DNA of 64,000 bases, taken from positions 9,544,046-9,608,045 of the forward strand of contig JAKZAP010000016.1 in NCBI GenBank assembly GCA_023053575.1, given 5' to 3'. Source of the DNA: Branchinecta lynchi (Eukaryota; Arthropoda; Branchiopoda; Anostraca; Branchinectidae). The notes beneath the pieces are model-generated. The model did no database searches. It was not told the DNA's origin and saw only the letters and a list, made by a program, of their open reading frames with translations. The position numbers and the translations under genes are program-made. Of the stretch, positions 32,701-43,076 are shown in pieces. How positions within the stretch are numbered: position 1 is the first letter of the stretch; each line of letters opens with the position of its first letter.

Positions 32701-33509
32701 AGGGAAAGAATGATATGGATGCATGCGAAGAGTCGCTAAAGATGTGTAAAAAAGGACTCCAGTAAACTAGGGAGATAATTGACCAAGTGGATTGTGTAAT
32801 GGATTTGGATGGGGATCAAATCTCCAAATGATGCCCGACGATATGGTAAGCAGAAGTTGTGAACAATTGAGGGATATGAAATCCACGAATGAGCATGGAA
32901 AATGGAAAGGTCTGAGAAAAGTGTTACAAGCTAACAAAGGTAAGCTTTGGAATTCAACTCTGTCTTATCACTTTTCGCAGCGAGGTCTACGCTGGTCAGT
33001 CCTGCAGAAGTAACGCTGATTATAATGTGATAGCGGGTAGCCTTCTTTTTGCACTACCGTTGTTACATGCCATGTAGCCCAGTTTTTTTTCGTATTCACA
33101 GAATCAGCTGTGTTTGAAATAAATGACACCGGCAAATTTGAAACAGCCTCGCAGCTTCAGTAGAAGCGGTGTAAAATGGGCTCGACCACGCGGCTGAAGG
33201 GTACACCCATCCTCGAACTCAACACCACGCTCATTAAAGGCCACTCGCACTATTTGCTCTTCAACATACAGTATTTTAAAATGTTTGAATACTTTAAAAC
33301 TATGCTGTGCTTTCGTCAAATAACCCACGGCTTGGCTGGTTTAAGCCTTTTCCGATACCCCTTGACTTGAAGAGAAAGCAGGGAAACAATTTACATAACC
33401 GGATTGTCTGATGGAAAAACTTCTCGCAGACAACCGTCGACAGCGTGATACACCTCGAAGGTAGCAAACACGGCAAGAGAAAATCAGCTTGGTTTTGTTA
33501 GACGGGTTA
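32701..33509. other. No gene seen
   Basis: Short antiparallel frames (for example around 33104-33370) overlap each other and show no motif. It may include the decayed 3' tail of the LINE. Confidence 0.45.
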
Positions 33510-33647
33510 GAATGTACCGTACGAAATTGGGGTCTCCGGGTTTAGAAATGTATAGAGTGATTATGGAAGTTGATTGCAGAATGTACCGTACGAAATTGCG
33601 GTCTCCGGGTTTACAAATATATGGAGTGATCATGGAAGTTGATTGCA
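33510..33647. repeat. Two-copy tandem duplication, 69-bp period
   Basis: 'GAATGTACCGTACGAAATTG' begins at 33510 and 33579, and both units end 'ATGGAAGTTGATTGCA'. Because 69 is divisible by 3, the frame stays open through both, giving a repeated MYRTKLxSPGLxxYxVIMEVDC peptide with no known counterpart. Confidence 0.9.
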
Positions 33648-34553
33648 TTAGTATTATAGGTAAGACGGGTCCTTTACGAGTAAAAGATTTTTCAACTCTT
33701 TTTACATTTGGGTTGCGGTAAGATGACCAATCGGGCAAATTTGGGTGTCTATGTTTATCATTTCTCACTGAGCGTGTCAGAATCCAGCGCCCAGGAAAAT
33801 TTCACACAAAATTGTGCAGTTAGATAGTTTCATTTCTTCTGTGAAAAGTAGAGACTTAGTGTTTCAGCAGCAAATAAAGCAACAATTTAGACCGATGTAT
33901 CTTCGCTTCTTGACACGGGGCTGAAGAATCGTCCGATGCCCGATTATTTTCGCACATAATTGAACATCGGTGCTTATTTTCATCGCGACCACCGACGGGG
34001 CTTTGTAAATCGTTCAGAATGTGATCTTTTGATGACTCTGGGGACAGTAAACAGACTGTTATTTAGGAAATTAAGTCAAACTTGAGCGTTCCAGCTCATC
34101 TGAGTCTAAACTCTGTCAGACCAGTCTGAATACAGCATGATTTTCTACATCAAGCTTCCCAGGATTTGTATACGATTTTGGAAAAACGTAGTATCATTTT
34201 CTAATGTATACGTCTGTTCTGTTTTTGCCTGATAATTTTTTTTTGTTTGCAAAAGAATAATCTAAGATTATTCCTGCCACTCCACATTAAAAAGAGCACC
34301 ATTTTTTGTATGATTGCTGTTTTTTTTCGTATTATTAGATATCACTTCAGAAATCTGAAATGAATTTTATCTGTTTGTTTTACTTCAAATAGAAATCTGC
34401 TTTGAGGCCATTTTCTCCGCTGGAAAACTCCTATTAATCATTTATCATCTATCATTACTTCAGCGCACCTTCCGCTTCTTCCCGAAAATTGCGCATAAAA
34501 TGCTGCATTGTTGCAGCATTTTTCGCGGTATTAATTGCAAGTAAATTAATGTG
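33648..34553. other. No gene seen
   Basis: AT-rich intergenic sequence. No repeat or exon that I can support. Confidence 0.45.
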
Positions 34554-34810
34554 GGATCGACTAAAAAGAGGCACAGCAACGGCACGACATAGTGTAGGTT
34601 GCACGAGTACTAAGAAGAGGCACGAAAGCTAAAAGGACCTTTTCAGGCTTCAAAGTGAGGGGCAGGAATATGTTCTAACGTGCCTTCTATTAGGTTCTGG
34701 AGTTAAGAACTCTCACTTACTTGTCTACTTATAGTACCTGCTAATCTCTTTGTATTACTCGTTCCTCCTGCGCCATGACGTGCCGTGCCTCTTTTCAGTC
34801 GATCATTTAA
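34553..34810. repeat. Inverted duplication of the exon-like segment
   Basis: The plus strand at 34553 reads GATCGACTAAAAAGAGGCAC and onward; the minus strand from 34804 reads GATCGACTGAAAAGAGGCAC. Both then continue with 'GGCACG(A/T)CAT-G' and 'ACGAGTA-TA--AAGA'. The plus copy also translates in frame (DRLKRGTATARHSVG). The arms are about 70 bp, separated by about 100 bp, so a transcript would form a hairpin. Confidence 0.65.
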
Positions 34811-34909
34811 AATGTCAAGAAAATTCTGGTCCGAAATGTAGTATTTTCTGTTCAAAAGATGGATTCGCACACGCTCACTATCTACTTCACACTCTTTTTT
34901 CAACGTCAT
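34732..34909 (-). CDS. Possible first exon of an unrecognised gene
   Basis: The minus strand opens at ATG (34909-34907) with MTLKKECEVDSERVRIHLLN then RKYYISDQNFLDILNDRLKRG and GGTSNTKRLAG. The charged, balanced composition looks coding. Possible donors are CAG|GTACTA (34731) or CAA|GTAAGT (about 34716); I use the former. I recognise no domain. A diverged inverted duplicate of its last 65-70 bp lies at 34553-34630. It could be chance or part of an element. Confidence 0.35.
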
Positions 34910-34910
34910 A

Positions 34911-35651
34911 GTCGTCCGCCACGCACGAACAGTACGCTAATGGCATGTAGTTGCAGACCATTAATCTATTTGTTATAGCTTCTCACCTTGACGCGATATT
35001 GGTTCACTTTTACCCTTACTAGACGTTTTCGTTAACACCAAGTGCTTTGCACGTTCTGCTTTGGAAATATAGAAAGTTGATTCAGATTACCAAAAAAAGC
35101 ATTACCAGGCAAACCGAAAATTAAAAGGAAAAATGGCACAATAGCATATGACTGAGAAGACGGAAACATAAGGCATAGCAAAGTTATTACAAATTAAATT
35201 ATCTTAGGTTAGGTTTCAAGCCCTCTCCCCCATTTTAAAGTGAGTGTTATTCTGCGCAATGCTCTTTCCTTCGTCCTAGCTCATACTCCGGAAACACGTT
35301 GATCGAAGCAGACACTCTAATAAACTGCGCTAGTTCATCGTGATCTTTATGTGATAACCTAAATGGTAGTCCCAATTTTGGTCTGATATCCAGCAAAGAA
35401 GGCCGTGCTTGCACAAAACTGACTAAATGCTGTTGATATGATAGTGCTAGTGTATATACTACAAACTAGAGGCTAACACGTTGAAAAAGAAACTTCAAAA
35501 CTCTGAGTATCCTGTATTGCCGAAGTAACCTTCTAGGAATTCAGTTTGCTGTCGAATCTGACAGTTCAACTGGCTAGAAGAAGAAGTTGCAATTAGTAAA
35601 GCATGAAATTGTCGGAAACTGAATGGCTTTAAGTTTTTAATTTCGTGTAAA
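34911..35651. promoter_or_regulatory. GPCR upstream region, no motif identified
   Basis: Sequence between the possible minus-strand exon and the plus-strand GPCR. It must hold the GPCR 5' UTR or an upstream intron, but I see no TATA box or conserved element that I would defend. Confidence 0.3.
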
Positions 35652-36596
35652 ATGGAGAGTTCGGTGGACAATTCGTCGGCAGGCAGAGCAGACACCCATC
35701 AAGTGCTTAGTGTAGGCAACGATAAATTTCTTATTGACAACATTCCAGTATTCTATGCGTCATTGGCCATTTTCGTAGCATTTGTTTTTTTCGCTCTAGC
35801 GTTATTGTCCAACGGTTTCCTGATCCGTTACCTAACGGTAAACCTCCTTCGAAAAACTGTCATTAACAGTACAATCCGGATCCATTGTCTCATGTCATTC
35901 GGGTTTTGCCTAATATATTCCTCCACCATGGTGTCCAAGATGACACTCGCCAACCCGCCACTATGGTATTGTGACCTGACAGCTAGAATTAACGTTTTTC
36001 CCTTCATGCTGACCCAACTTGCGCTCGTTTTCACTTCCGTGGTGCGGATCATAGTTCTGAAATTCACTGAAAAAGTTACAACTTGGTCGGATGGGAAACT
36101 ACTGACAACATCGTTTGTCATATCCTTTGGAAGTTGCGTTCCATATTTCTACCTCATAGCTAGCCCAAAAGGTCAGATTGTCTACCGATACTGTACTGCG
36201 AATACCCTAAACGAAGCTGCCCCTAGTGCAAGTAAAGTGTACTACTACATCACTATTTTAACCCAATGTTTCATGGTGGGTCTGAATCTTCTAATATTAA
36301 AATTCGAGCGCTCTGCTGAAAATTCCGTGAAGCCCCACTTTGGTAAACCCAAACAAGTTAATCTCGCTACAGCGAAGGCCCAGGTCTTGACTGTAATTGC
36401 TACCTTTACCGTCGGTAACACTTTTACCAGCCTCGCGTTATCTTCTGTGATTCCACATGTAACAGTACCTGTGAAAATTCTTGTTATGAATTATTCTATC
36501 CTACTGAGTCTTCTGGGATACTTACTTGTGCCATCTTTGATGTATAATTTGATGAACCCAAATATCAGAAAGTATTTTTGGAGATTGCGCGAATAA
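35652..36596 (+). CDS. Rhodopsin-like (class A) G-protein-coupled receptor, intronless
   Basis: A 314-residue plasma-membrane receptor with seven hydrophobic segments at roughly 33-60, 73-95, 107-137, 150-171, 196-218, 243-270 and 275-298. Class A marks: N54 in helix 1 (LLSNGFLI); C107 at the start of helix 3 and C181 in extracellular loop 2, able to form the usual disulfide; VPSLMY (293-298) in place of NPxxY; and a helix-8 stretch MNPNIRKYFW. The DRY box is degenerate (SVVRIIV, R132). N7 is a glycosylation sequon in the short N-terminus. Intracellular loop 3 is short. The ATG context is AAAATGG. The frame is intact over the whole length, surrounded by transposons. Ligand and subfamily are not recognised; lineage-specific chemosensory or peptide receptors often look like this. 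Confidence 0.85.
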   Translation: MESSVDNSSAGRADTHQVLSVGNDKFLIDNIPVFYASLAIFVAFVFFALALLSNGFLIRYLTVNLLRKTVINSTIRIHCLMSFGFCLIYSSTMVSKMTLANPPLWYCDLTARINVFPFMLTQLALVFTSVVRIIVLKFTEKVTTWSDGKLLTTSFVISFGSCVPYFYLIASPKGQIVYRYCTANTLNEAAPSASKVYYYITILTQCFMVGLNLLILKFERSAENSVKPHFGKPKQVNLATAKAQVLTVIATFTVGNTFTSLALSSVIPHVTVPVKILVMNYSILLSLLGYLLVPSLMYNLMNPNIRKYFWRLRE

Positions 36597-36710
36597 GAAA
36601 AGGCTTATTGGTACCTGATTCGATTTACACAAGGATGTACCTATAGTGAAACAGCAGTTTTATTAGTTTTAAATTTCATGTTTTTCGCCATTTACTCAGT
36701 TCATGTTTGT
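36597..36710. other. GPCR 3' flank
   Basis: Probable 3' UTR. No AATAAA seen directly after the stop codon. Confidence 0.3.
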
Positions 36711-37795
36711 GCCTGTTTCGTCGCCAACCAATGTACTTCGGTTCAGGGTAACCAGTGTTTTCGCGTCTTCCGGTTCTGGTGAACCGGTGTTTTTGCGTCG
36801 ACCAGCATTTGGTTCGGCAAACGGTTCCGATCTTCGGTCAGGAAATTTTGGAACGGTTATCGTTACCGTTCACGATTCTTGGTTCTGATTCAGCTTCACC
36901 GTCATCAAATATAGAAAGTAAAAACAATAGAAAAATCTACTAAATTAAAAAAAAAGTACAGACAAAATATTACTTGAATTCTTTATTGGTTCTTAATTAC
37001 AATTTTATATTTTCAATTTTAAATTGAAACTTTAATTTTTAAATTTTTTTTTCAGTTTTAATTTTAATAATTTTAAATTTAATTTTAATTTCTATTTTGA
37101 TTTTAAATTTGTATTTACAGTGCAAAACCGATACGTGAGCTTAATTTTATCATAACTATATTTCGGCCCTTCTTGGCAAGGGTCCTCTTCAGGGTAGAAG
37201 CCGCTCAAGTTGGAAAAACGAAACTTATGAAAATATGATTCGCAGTCAGCTAGGGCTGAAGGAAAATTTAATTTTTAATATATTTTTTTAGTTGAATCTT
37301 AATTTTAATTACAACTTTTAGTTTTTAATTTGTCATTTTAATTTTAATTTTTTATTATTACTATTAATTTTGTATTATCTTTACAGATATAGCATACCCG
37401 TTCACCTAAAACTCAGTTAGCTGATGATATAGCTGCAGTTATACCTACAATTTCTTCCTCCATCTTTAGTTCTCCTCTTCCTTCTTCACGGCATTGCCTT
37501 CGAATCTCGAACGTGTTTTTGCGTTATTTCGAATGTTTTGGGAGGACCGATTTTTGGTTACGATGAAAAGTGTTTTCGCGACAACCGGTTACCGGTTTCC
37601 GCTGAACACCGGTTGGCGTCGGAACACACCAAAAAATCGTGAACGGTAACGTTAACCGTTAAAAAAAAAATTCCTGGCCGAAGATTGGAACCGATTGCCG
37701 AACCAAATTCCGGTCAATGCAAAAACGCCGGTTCATTGAATCCAAACTCGCGAAAACACTGGTTACCCTGAACCGAAGTATTGATGGTTGGCGCG
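36711..37795. mobile_element. Foldback element with arms of about 180 bp
   Basis: 'ACTTCGGTTCAGGGTAACCA' and 'AACGGTTCCGATCTTCGG' in the left arm (36711-36890) recur inverted at 37615-37795. The arms are dense in GGTT/AACC and CGTTACCG motifs. The interior is an AT-rich simple tract of TTTTAATTTTAAATT type (36960-37110 and 37260-37380) that encloses a partial CCCTTCTTGGCAAGGG MITE (37130-37270). It lies just downstream of the GPCR. No target duplication found. Confidence 0.8.
37130..37270. repeat. Partial CCCTTCTTGGCAAGGG MITE nested in the foldback
   Basis: 'TTTCGGCCCTTCTTGGCAAG' then 'GGTCCTCTTCAGG', followed by 'GCAGTCAGCTAGGGCTGAAGG', the family's outer block. One arm only. Confidence 0.7.
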
Positions 37796-37799
37796 GAAA

Positions 37800-37900
37800 C
37801 AGACTCTTTGCCCGTCCGGCTCTTTGTTTCATTCATTTATTGTGTTGCGAGAGCAACACTTTGGTTTTGTCCTCGTTTTTTTTTTTTTTTTTTTTTTTTC
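37800..37900 (-). repeat. Reverse fragment of the Helitron-like 3' region plus poly-T
   Basis: 'GTTGCGAGAGCAACACTTTG' is the exact inverse of 'CAAAGTGTTGCTCTCGCAAC' at 41288-41307. A run of about 23 T follows (37877-37899). The fragment abuts the end of the 36.7-kb foldback. Confidence 0.6.
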
Positions 37901-38419
37901 CTATGACTCCGATTTAATTTTATTCCTGGTAACTGGGAAGGGTCTAACCTGTGCGGTTTTTACGGAAAGTGTGGACCTTAGGCCGGATTGATGAATATGA
38001 CATTACATTTTGGAAAGCTCCGTAGAACTCTTGCCTGGGGCCAATAAGGATGGTTTTTGCTTGTCCTCGAGCCAGAGCCTACGGTTTGCGAAGTGAAGTG
38101 GAGTTGTATAGCCTATGTCGGAGAGGACCATCTCAAGTTGTGTAGTGAACCTTTCGTTTCATCAAACCATGTTTCTGCTTTCGAGTGGAAAGCTCCGTTC
38201 TAGCACGCTAGCAGGCAGGCACCAGTTTCAAATTGAACATGGACTAAAATCTATGAGTGTTAAATATATGCGGCAGTTACAAGGCCCCACAGCCAACATA
38301 TCTTCTTTGAGTGATAAATAGAAAAATCTACAGAGACAAAAAAGTGGCTTTTTCCCACGGGTCCGAAAGTGCTGCCATCTATTGTTTCTGTCCATGTCTG
38401 CGACGATTCCAGCTGAGTT

Positions 38420-41172
38420 TATAATTTTTTTTTGTTGCACTTGGGTTTGCGGTAGAGTAACGGTATCAGATGTGCCGCTTAAACTTTAAAAGTTCTCTCA
38501 TTGCTAAAGAAACTAGAGCTTATCCTTTGCTCCTTTCTAAGTCGTGACGTTAGAAAGTTGGCCTACGGCAAAAAAGTCAACTTTTGAACTAAGACAGGTA
38601 GAATTTTTTTTTCGACGGCAATCGATAGCCATTGATGGGCTGATCAAAGTATATGTCATCCATTTTTTGGTACAAAAATTCCTTCATGAGATACACCAGT
38701 TTGAAAATTTCAAAGGGGTTGACAACTTCAGTAGTAAGGTACACTGAAAACAAAAATAGGCGATACCTGTTATGAGACATGTAGGGGACTTTTAAGCAAC
38801 AGTCGACTGTTGGCTCATAATCATCTTTGGTAATGAGGGGTTTGCCGCTTTTGCTAGTTGGTGTACCTGTTATTTGTTTCCGGTGTATTCGATGGTAAGA
38901 ACAATTTGGTTCGCAATGGTAAGATATGCAAGGGACTTGTAAGTAATAATCGGCTGTTATGCTACAATCATCTTCTGCGACGATGGGTTTGCAACTTTTG
39001 CTAGCTGGTGTACCCATTATTTGTTTTCGGTTAAGGGTTAATGTATATCACGGGAGAGGGACTTGTAAGTAGGAATCGGTTCACGAGTGGCTAGGAATTT
39101 TTGCAATTGGGTGCCTATTGTATGCTACAATCATCTTCAGGGATGAGGGGTTTACAACTTCTGCTCGCTAGTGTACCCATTATTTTTATCCGGTGAACTT
39201 GATGTCTATCACGGGAGAGAGACTTGTAAGTAAGAATCGGTTCACGAGGGACTAGAACTTTTGTAAATTGGTGCACATTGTATTCGATTTTATAAACCTG
39301 GCGGTAGAAAGTTTGTTTCGATGGTCTAGCGCTGTAACCTAGGATTAACTGTTTACGCAACTATCCATTTGTGTACGCGATTTCAGCTGAGTTTATCATT
39401 CGTTTTTTTGCACTTGGGTTTGCGGTAGAGAAATGGTATCAGATGAACTCTTAAAATTTAGAAGTTCTCTCATTGCTAAAGAAACTAGAGCTTATCCTTT
39501 GCTCCTTTCTAAGTGGTGACGTTAGAAAGTTGGGCTACGGCAAAAAAGTCAACTTTTGAACTAAGACAGGTAGAATTTTTTTTTCGACGGCAATCGATAG
39601 CCGCTGATGAGCTGATCAAAGTATATGTCATCCATTTTTTGGCACAAAAATTCCATCATGAAATACACCTGTTTGAAAGTTTCAAGGGGTTGACAACTTC
39701 AGTAGTAAGGTACACACTGAAACCGAAAATAGGCGATACCAGTTGTGAGACATGTAGGGGACTTGTACGCGACAGTCGACTGTTACCTCATAATCATCTT
39801 CGGCATTGAGGGGTTTGCAGCTTTCGCTAGTTGTCGTACCTGTCATTTGATGGTAAGAACAGCTTGGTTCCCAATTGTAAGACATGCAAGGGACTTGTTA
39901 GTAATAATCGGCTGTTATGCTACAAAAATCTTCAGCGATGAGGGGTTTGCAACTTTTGCTAGCCGGTGTACCCATTATTTTTATCCGGTGAGCTTGATGT
40001 CTATCACGGAAAGGGACTTGTCAGTAGAATCGGTGCACGAGGGGCTAGAAATTTGTGCAAATTGTTGCACATTGTATTCGATTTATCTAAATCTGACGGT
40101 AAGAAAGTTTGTATCGATGGTCTATCTGTAACCTAGGATTTACTGTTTACGCAACGGGTACAAACGATACGGTAATGTAAAAAAATAAGGTAGTTTTGTA
40201 ATAATTATAGTGTCATCTATGGTATTTTAATCCTGAAAAGTTACGGATAGCTTTATAATACCAACTAGATTATATAGGATATTGTTCCAAGTTTTCATCC
40301 GCCACGATGTCTACGATTGAAAAGGATAAAGTTCAACCGACTGCAAAGACAATTTAGTACCTTTTTCCGATATTCTTTTGTTGTGGTTAGGGCAATCGAT
40401 AGCCCTTGGTGAGCTGATCAAAGTATATGTCATCCATTTTTTTTTAACAAAAATCCTTCATGAGATAAACCAGAATGAAAGTTTCAAGGGGTTGACAACT
40501 TCAGGAGTTAGGTACACACTGAAACCAAAAATAGGCGATACCAGTTGTGAGACATGTAAGGGACTTCTAAGCAACAGTTGACTGTAAGCAACAATCGACT
40601 GTTAGCTCATAATCATCTTCGGCAATGAGGAGTTTGCAGCTTTTGCTAGTTGGTATACCTGTTATTTGTTTCAGGTGTATTCGATGGTAAGAACAATTTT
40701 TTTCCCAATTGTAAGACATGCATGGGACTTGTAAGTAGTAATCGGCTTATATGCTATAATCATCTTCAGCGATGAGGGGTTAGCAACTTTTGCTAGCTGT
40801 TGTATCCATTATTTGTTTCCGGTGAATTTGATGTCAGTCACCGGAGAGGGACTTCTAAGTAAGAATCGGTTCACGAGGGGCTAGAAATTTTTGAAAATTG
40901 GTGCACATTGTATTCGATTTCTGTAAATATGACGGTAAGAAAGTTTGTATCGATGGTCTATCGCTATAACCTAGGATTAAATGTTTACGCAACGGGTACA
41001 AACGATACGGTAACGTTTTGTAATAATTAATAGTGTCATCTATGGTATTTTAATCCTGAAACGTTACGGATAGCTTTATAATACCAACTAGATTATATAA
41101 GACATTGTTCCAAGTTTTCATCCGTCACGATATCTACGATTGAAAAGGATAAAGTTCAACTGTTTTACAACG
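38420..41172. repeat. Higher-order tandem repeat (units of about 0.8-0.95 kb) of the Helitron-like family
   Basis: Unit starts near 38420, 39380 and 40375 share 'GATCAAAGTATATGTCATCC', 'AGGGGTTGACAACTTCAG', 'AGGCGATACC', 'GCAACTTTTGCTAG', 'GGTGTACCCATTATTT' and 'GAATCGGTTCACGAG'. Each unit itself holds two or three copies of a block of about 130 bp around 'ATCATCTTC-GCGATGAGGGG'. The later units end with 'TTACGGATAGCTTTATAATA' (40240 and 41065). The frame is broken almost everywhere, so I regard this as decayed mobile DNA rather than a gene. Confidence 0.75.
38589..39017 (-). pseudogene. Decayed ORF with an internal peptide repeat ('KPLIAEDD' repeat)
   Basis: A 142-residue minus-strand frame contains two copies of a repeat of about 45 residues: TGTP(A/T)SKS-KP-(I/V)-(A/T)-(E/K)DD-, then T-DYYLQVP, then CSYHRIHRKQ. 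Related pieces occur at 39115-39360 (SRSCKPLIPEDDCS), 39682-39885 (SESCKPLNAEDDYEV) and 50110-50160 (RKRRKPLIAEDDDGVIAD, the most basic copy). The recurring peptide suggests a once-coding, internally duplicated gene carried by the element. I do not recognise the protein. Confidence 0.4.
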
Positions 41173-41368
41173 CTAAAGAACAGCTTTTGATCGTGTGATT
41201 ATTCTTTTTAGAACATACCGTTTTAAAAGCTTCGATAAGTTGACAATTTCAGCATTTAACCGACAGCGAAGAAACAAAACCAAAGTGTTGCTCTCGCAAC
41301 ACTTTAGTCGGCGAAGCCGGGCAAAGGTTGCCGCAACACTTCACGTTGCCCGGGCAACGTAGGTCTAG
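41173..41368 (+). mobile_element. Helitron-like 3' terminus (palindrome then CTAG-T), copy 1
   Basis: It ends with the perfect 16-bp palindrome CGTTGCCCGGGCAACG (41344-41359), five bases, then CTAG (41365-41368) and a host T. Helitrons end in CTRR after a short GC-rich hairpin and insert before T, so the terminus fits, although the hairpin-to-end spacing is shorter than usual. Upstream are 'TTCAGCATTTAACCGACAGCG' and 'CCAAAGTGTTGCTCTCGC'. The 5' TC end and any Rep/helicase are not seen. Confidence 0.65.
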
Positions 41369-42180
41369 TCTTGTTATTTAGTTAGTATTTGTTGAAGGTA
41401 ACTTATTTAGATGTTGATGTCTATTTATTTGCTTTTTGGTGTCAAATATTTACCTTTTGCCATTGTGTCAATTTCTCATTAAGTCTTAAACATTTAGTGA
41501 GCCTGTTGCTGCTGGTGAGCTAACTTTGATGCGATTTGTCTTCTTATCATTGTGATGCTGATGATGATGATTTGTTTTTAACATCAAGCTATGCAGAGGC
41601 CATTCATTCCCAGACTTGGTGTTTGGCAGGAGGCACGGCGCTTTTGATCTTTCACAGTACATCCCTTTGCACCGGGTCCAAATTTGACAGTAACATAAAA
41701 TTCTTTGCCCGTTTGTGGTTCTTGTCACCTAGTCTCACTATCAAAGTTTCGATTGCTTAAGTTGAATTAGGCGTTTCAGACATGGTTCGTTTATATAGCT
41801 GTTTCCTGATGTAACTATTGTAATGTTATTAGACAAGCTCTACATTTGCCAAGCTTGCCTGATGTATCTGTTAATACAATAAACCGTGAAAATTATGTCG
41901 TTGATGTATTACAATAGACCGTGAAACTTCAATGAGCAGTAAAGGGAATCCCAAAGCTCAGCTTTATTCCGCTTCCGCATTTCGAACGAGCCAGCAACGT
42001 ATCTAATATTATAATATTAATATTGTCTATAATATTGCAGGAAAATAGCGAAAGCGGCCTTCTTTCAGCGATAACATCGTTCAAAAATATGTTTCAGTAT
42101 TTTTCAAGCTAAATTGATACATATACGGATCAAGCAATCTTCTTCAGATCAACTGTTTCTCAGAATGATTCCGAATAAGA
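41369..42180. other. No gene seen
   Basis: AT-rich intergenic sequence. Short frames near 41486-41760 run antiparallel to each other without motifs. Confidence 0.4.
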
Positions 42181-42655
42181 GACTAATCCGTGAGATTAAT
42201 TGAGACCGGTTACTTCACCGGTTTGGCATTCTTCTCTTTCTGCAGAGCTCGCTGATCGCCTGGAAAATGTCCAAAAGAGAGCAGTGAGAATCATTTTGGG
42301 TGATCATAATATTTCATATGAAGATGCTCTCATTAAACTTGACTTTCCTAAATTAACTGAGCGCAGAAATACTCTTTTCAAACAAATTTGGAGCTTAAGA
42401 TAATGTGTTGTCCCCAGATGTATTCCCCCCTCCCCTCCCGTCTTCCGTGCGTCGGTTCGAGCGGAATACTGGCAATCAGTTTTCTCCATATCCTGCTAAT
42501 TCTTCTGCCCAATTTTTACGTAGTTTCATCCCATCATTTATTTCTGGTCATATGTATTAGTTAATTTTTTTCGTGTCTGTGTATTTCGTAAATTTTCATT
42601 CCTCTTCTAGCTTTGAGCTATTTGGATTAAACTTGATTGATTGATTCATTGATAT
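42181..42655 (+). pseudogene. 5'-truncated LINE 3' end (same family as 25771-29362)
   Basis: The plus strand reads PVWHSSLSAELADRLENVQK then RAVRIILGDHNISYEDALIK, nearly identical to the C-terminal region of the LINE at 25.9-26.2 kb. It is followed by the same 3' UTR and a (TTGA)n tail near 42635-42650. The frame breaks after 'FKQIWSLR'. A typical 5'-truncated insertion. Confidence 0.9.
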
Positions 42656-43076
42656 CAAGTTTCATTTAGATCAGATTCCCAATTTAAAAGTTAAAAATAC
42701 GTCAGTATTCTAGATCCCCCTCCTCCACTCCCCCCACGGTGGTCGAATCGGGGATACCTTAGAATTAAGTGTTGACTTAACGGACACAAACGATAATGTG
42801 AAACAATGACGTAGCTTCGCAATTTTTAGTAGAGTGGCATCTATGGTCTTTTGATCCTGAAAATTTACGGATAGCTTTATAATACCAACTAGGTTGTGAT
42901 AATGTTTCAAGTTTTCATTCGTCATGACGTCTACGATTGAAAAGGATAAAGTTCAACTATATCTAGTAAAAAATACGTCAATATTCCAGATCCCCCTCCT
43001 CTACTCCCACCATGGTGGTCGAATCGGGGATAACTTAGAGTTAAGTGTTTACGTAACGGACACAAACACACACGAA
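42656..43076. repeat. Mixed fragments of the CT-rich and Helitron-like families
   Basis: 42656-42755 and 42955-43035 carry CT-rich phrases ('CCTCCACTCCCCCCACGGTG', 'GGTCGAATCGGGGATA'). 42770-42960 carries the 'TTACGGATAGCTTTATAATA' and 'GTCTACGATTGAAAAGGATA' blocks found at 40250, 41065 and 50520. Confidence 0.65.

Noticed and set aside
37877..37900. Poly-T run as a minus-strand retroposon tail
   Set aside because: No retroelement body adjoins it on the expected side; it borders a Helitron-like fragment.
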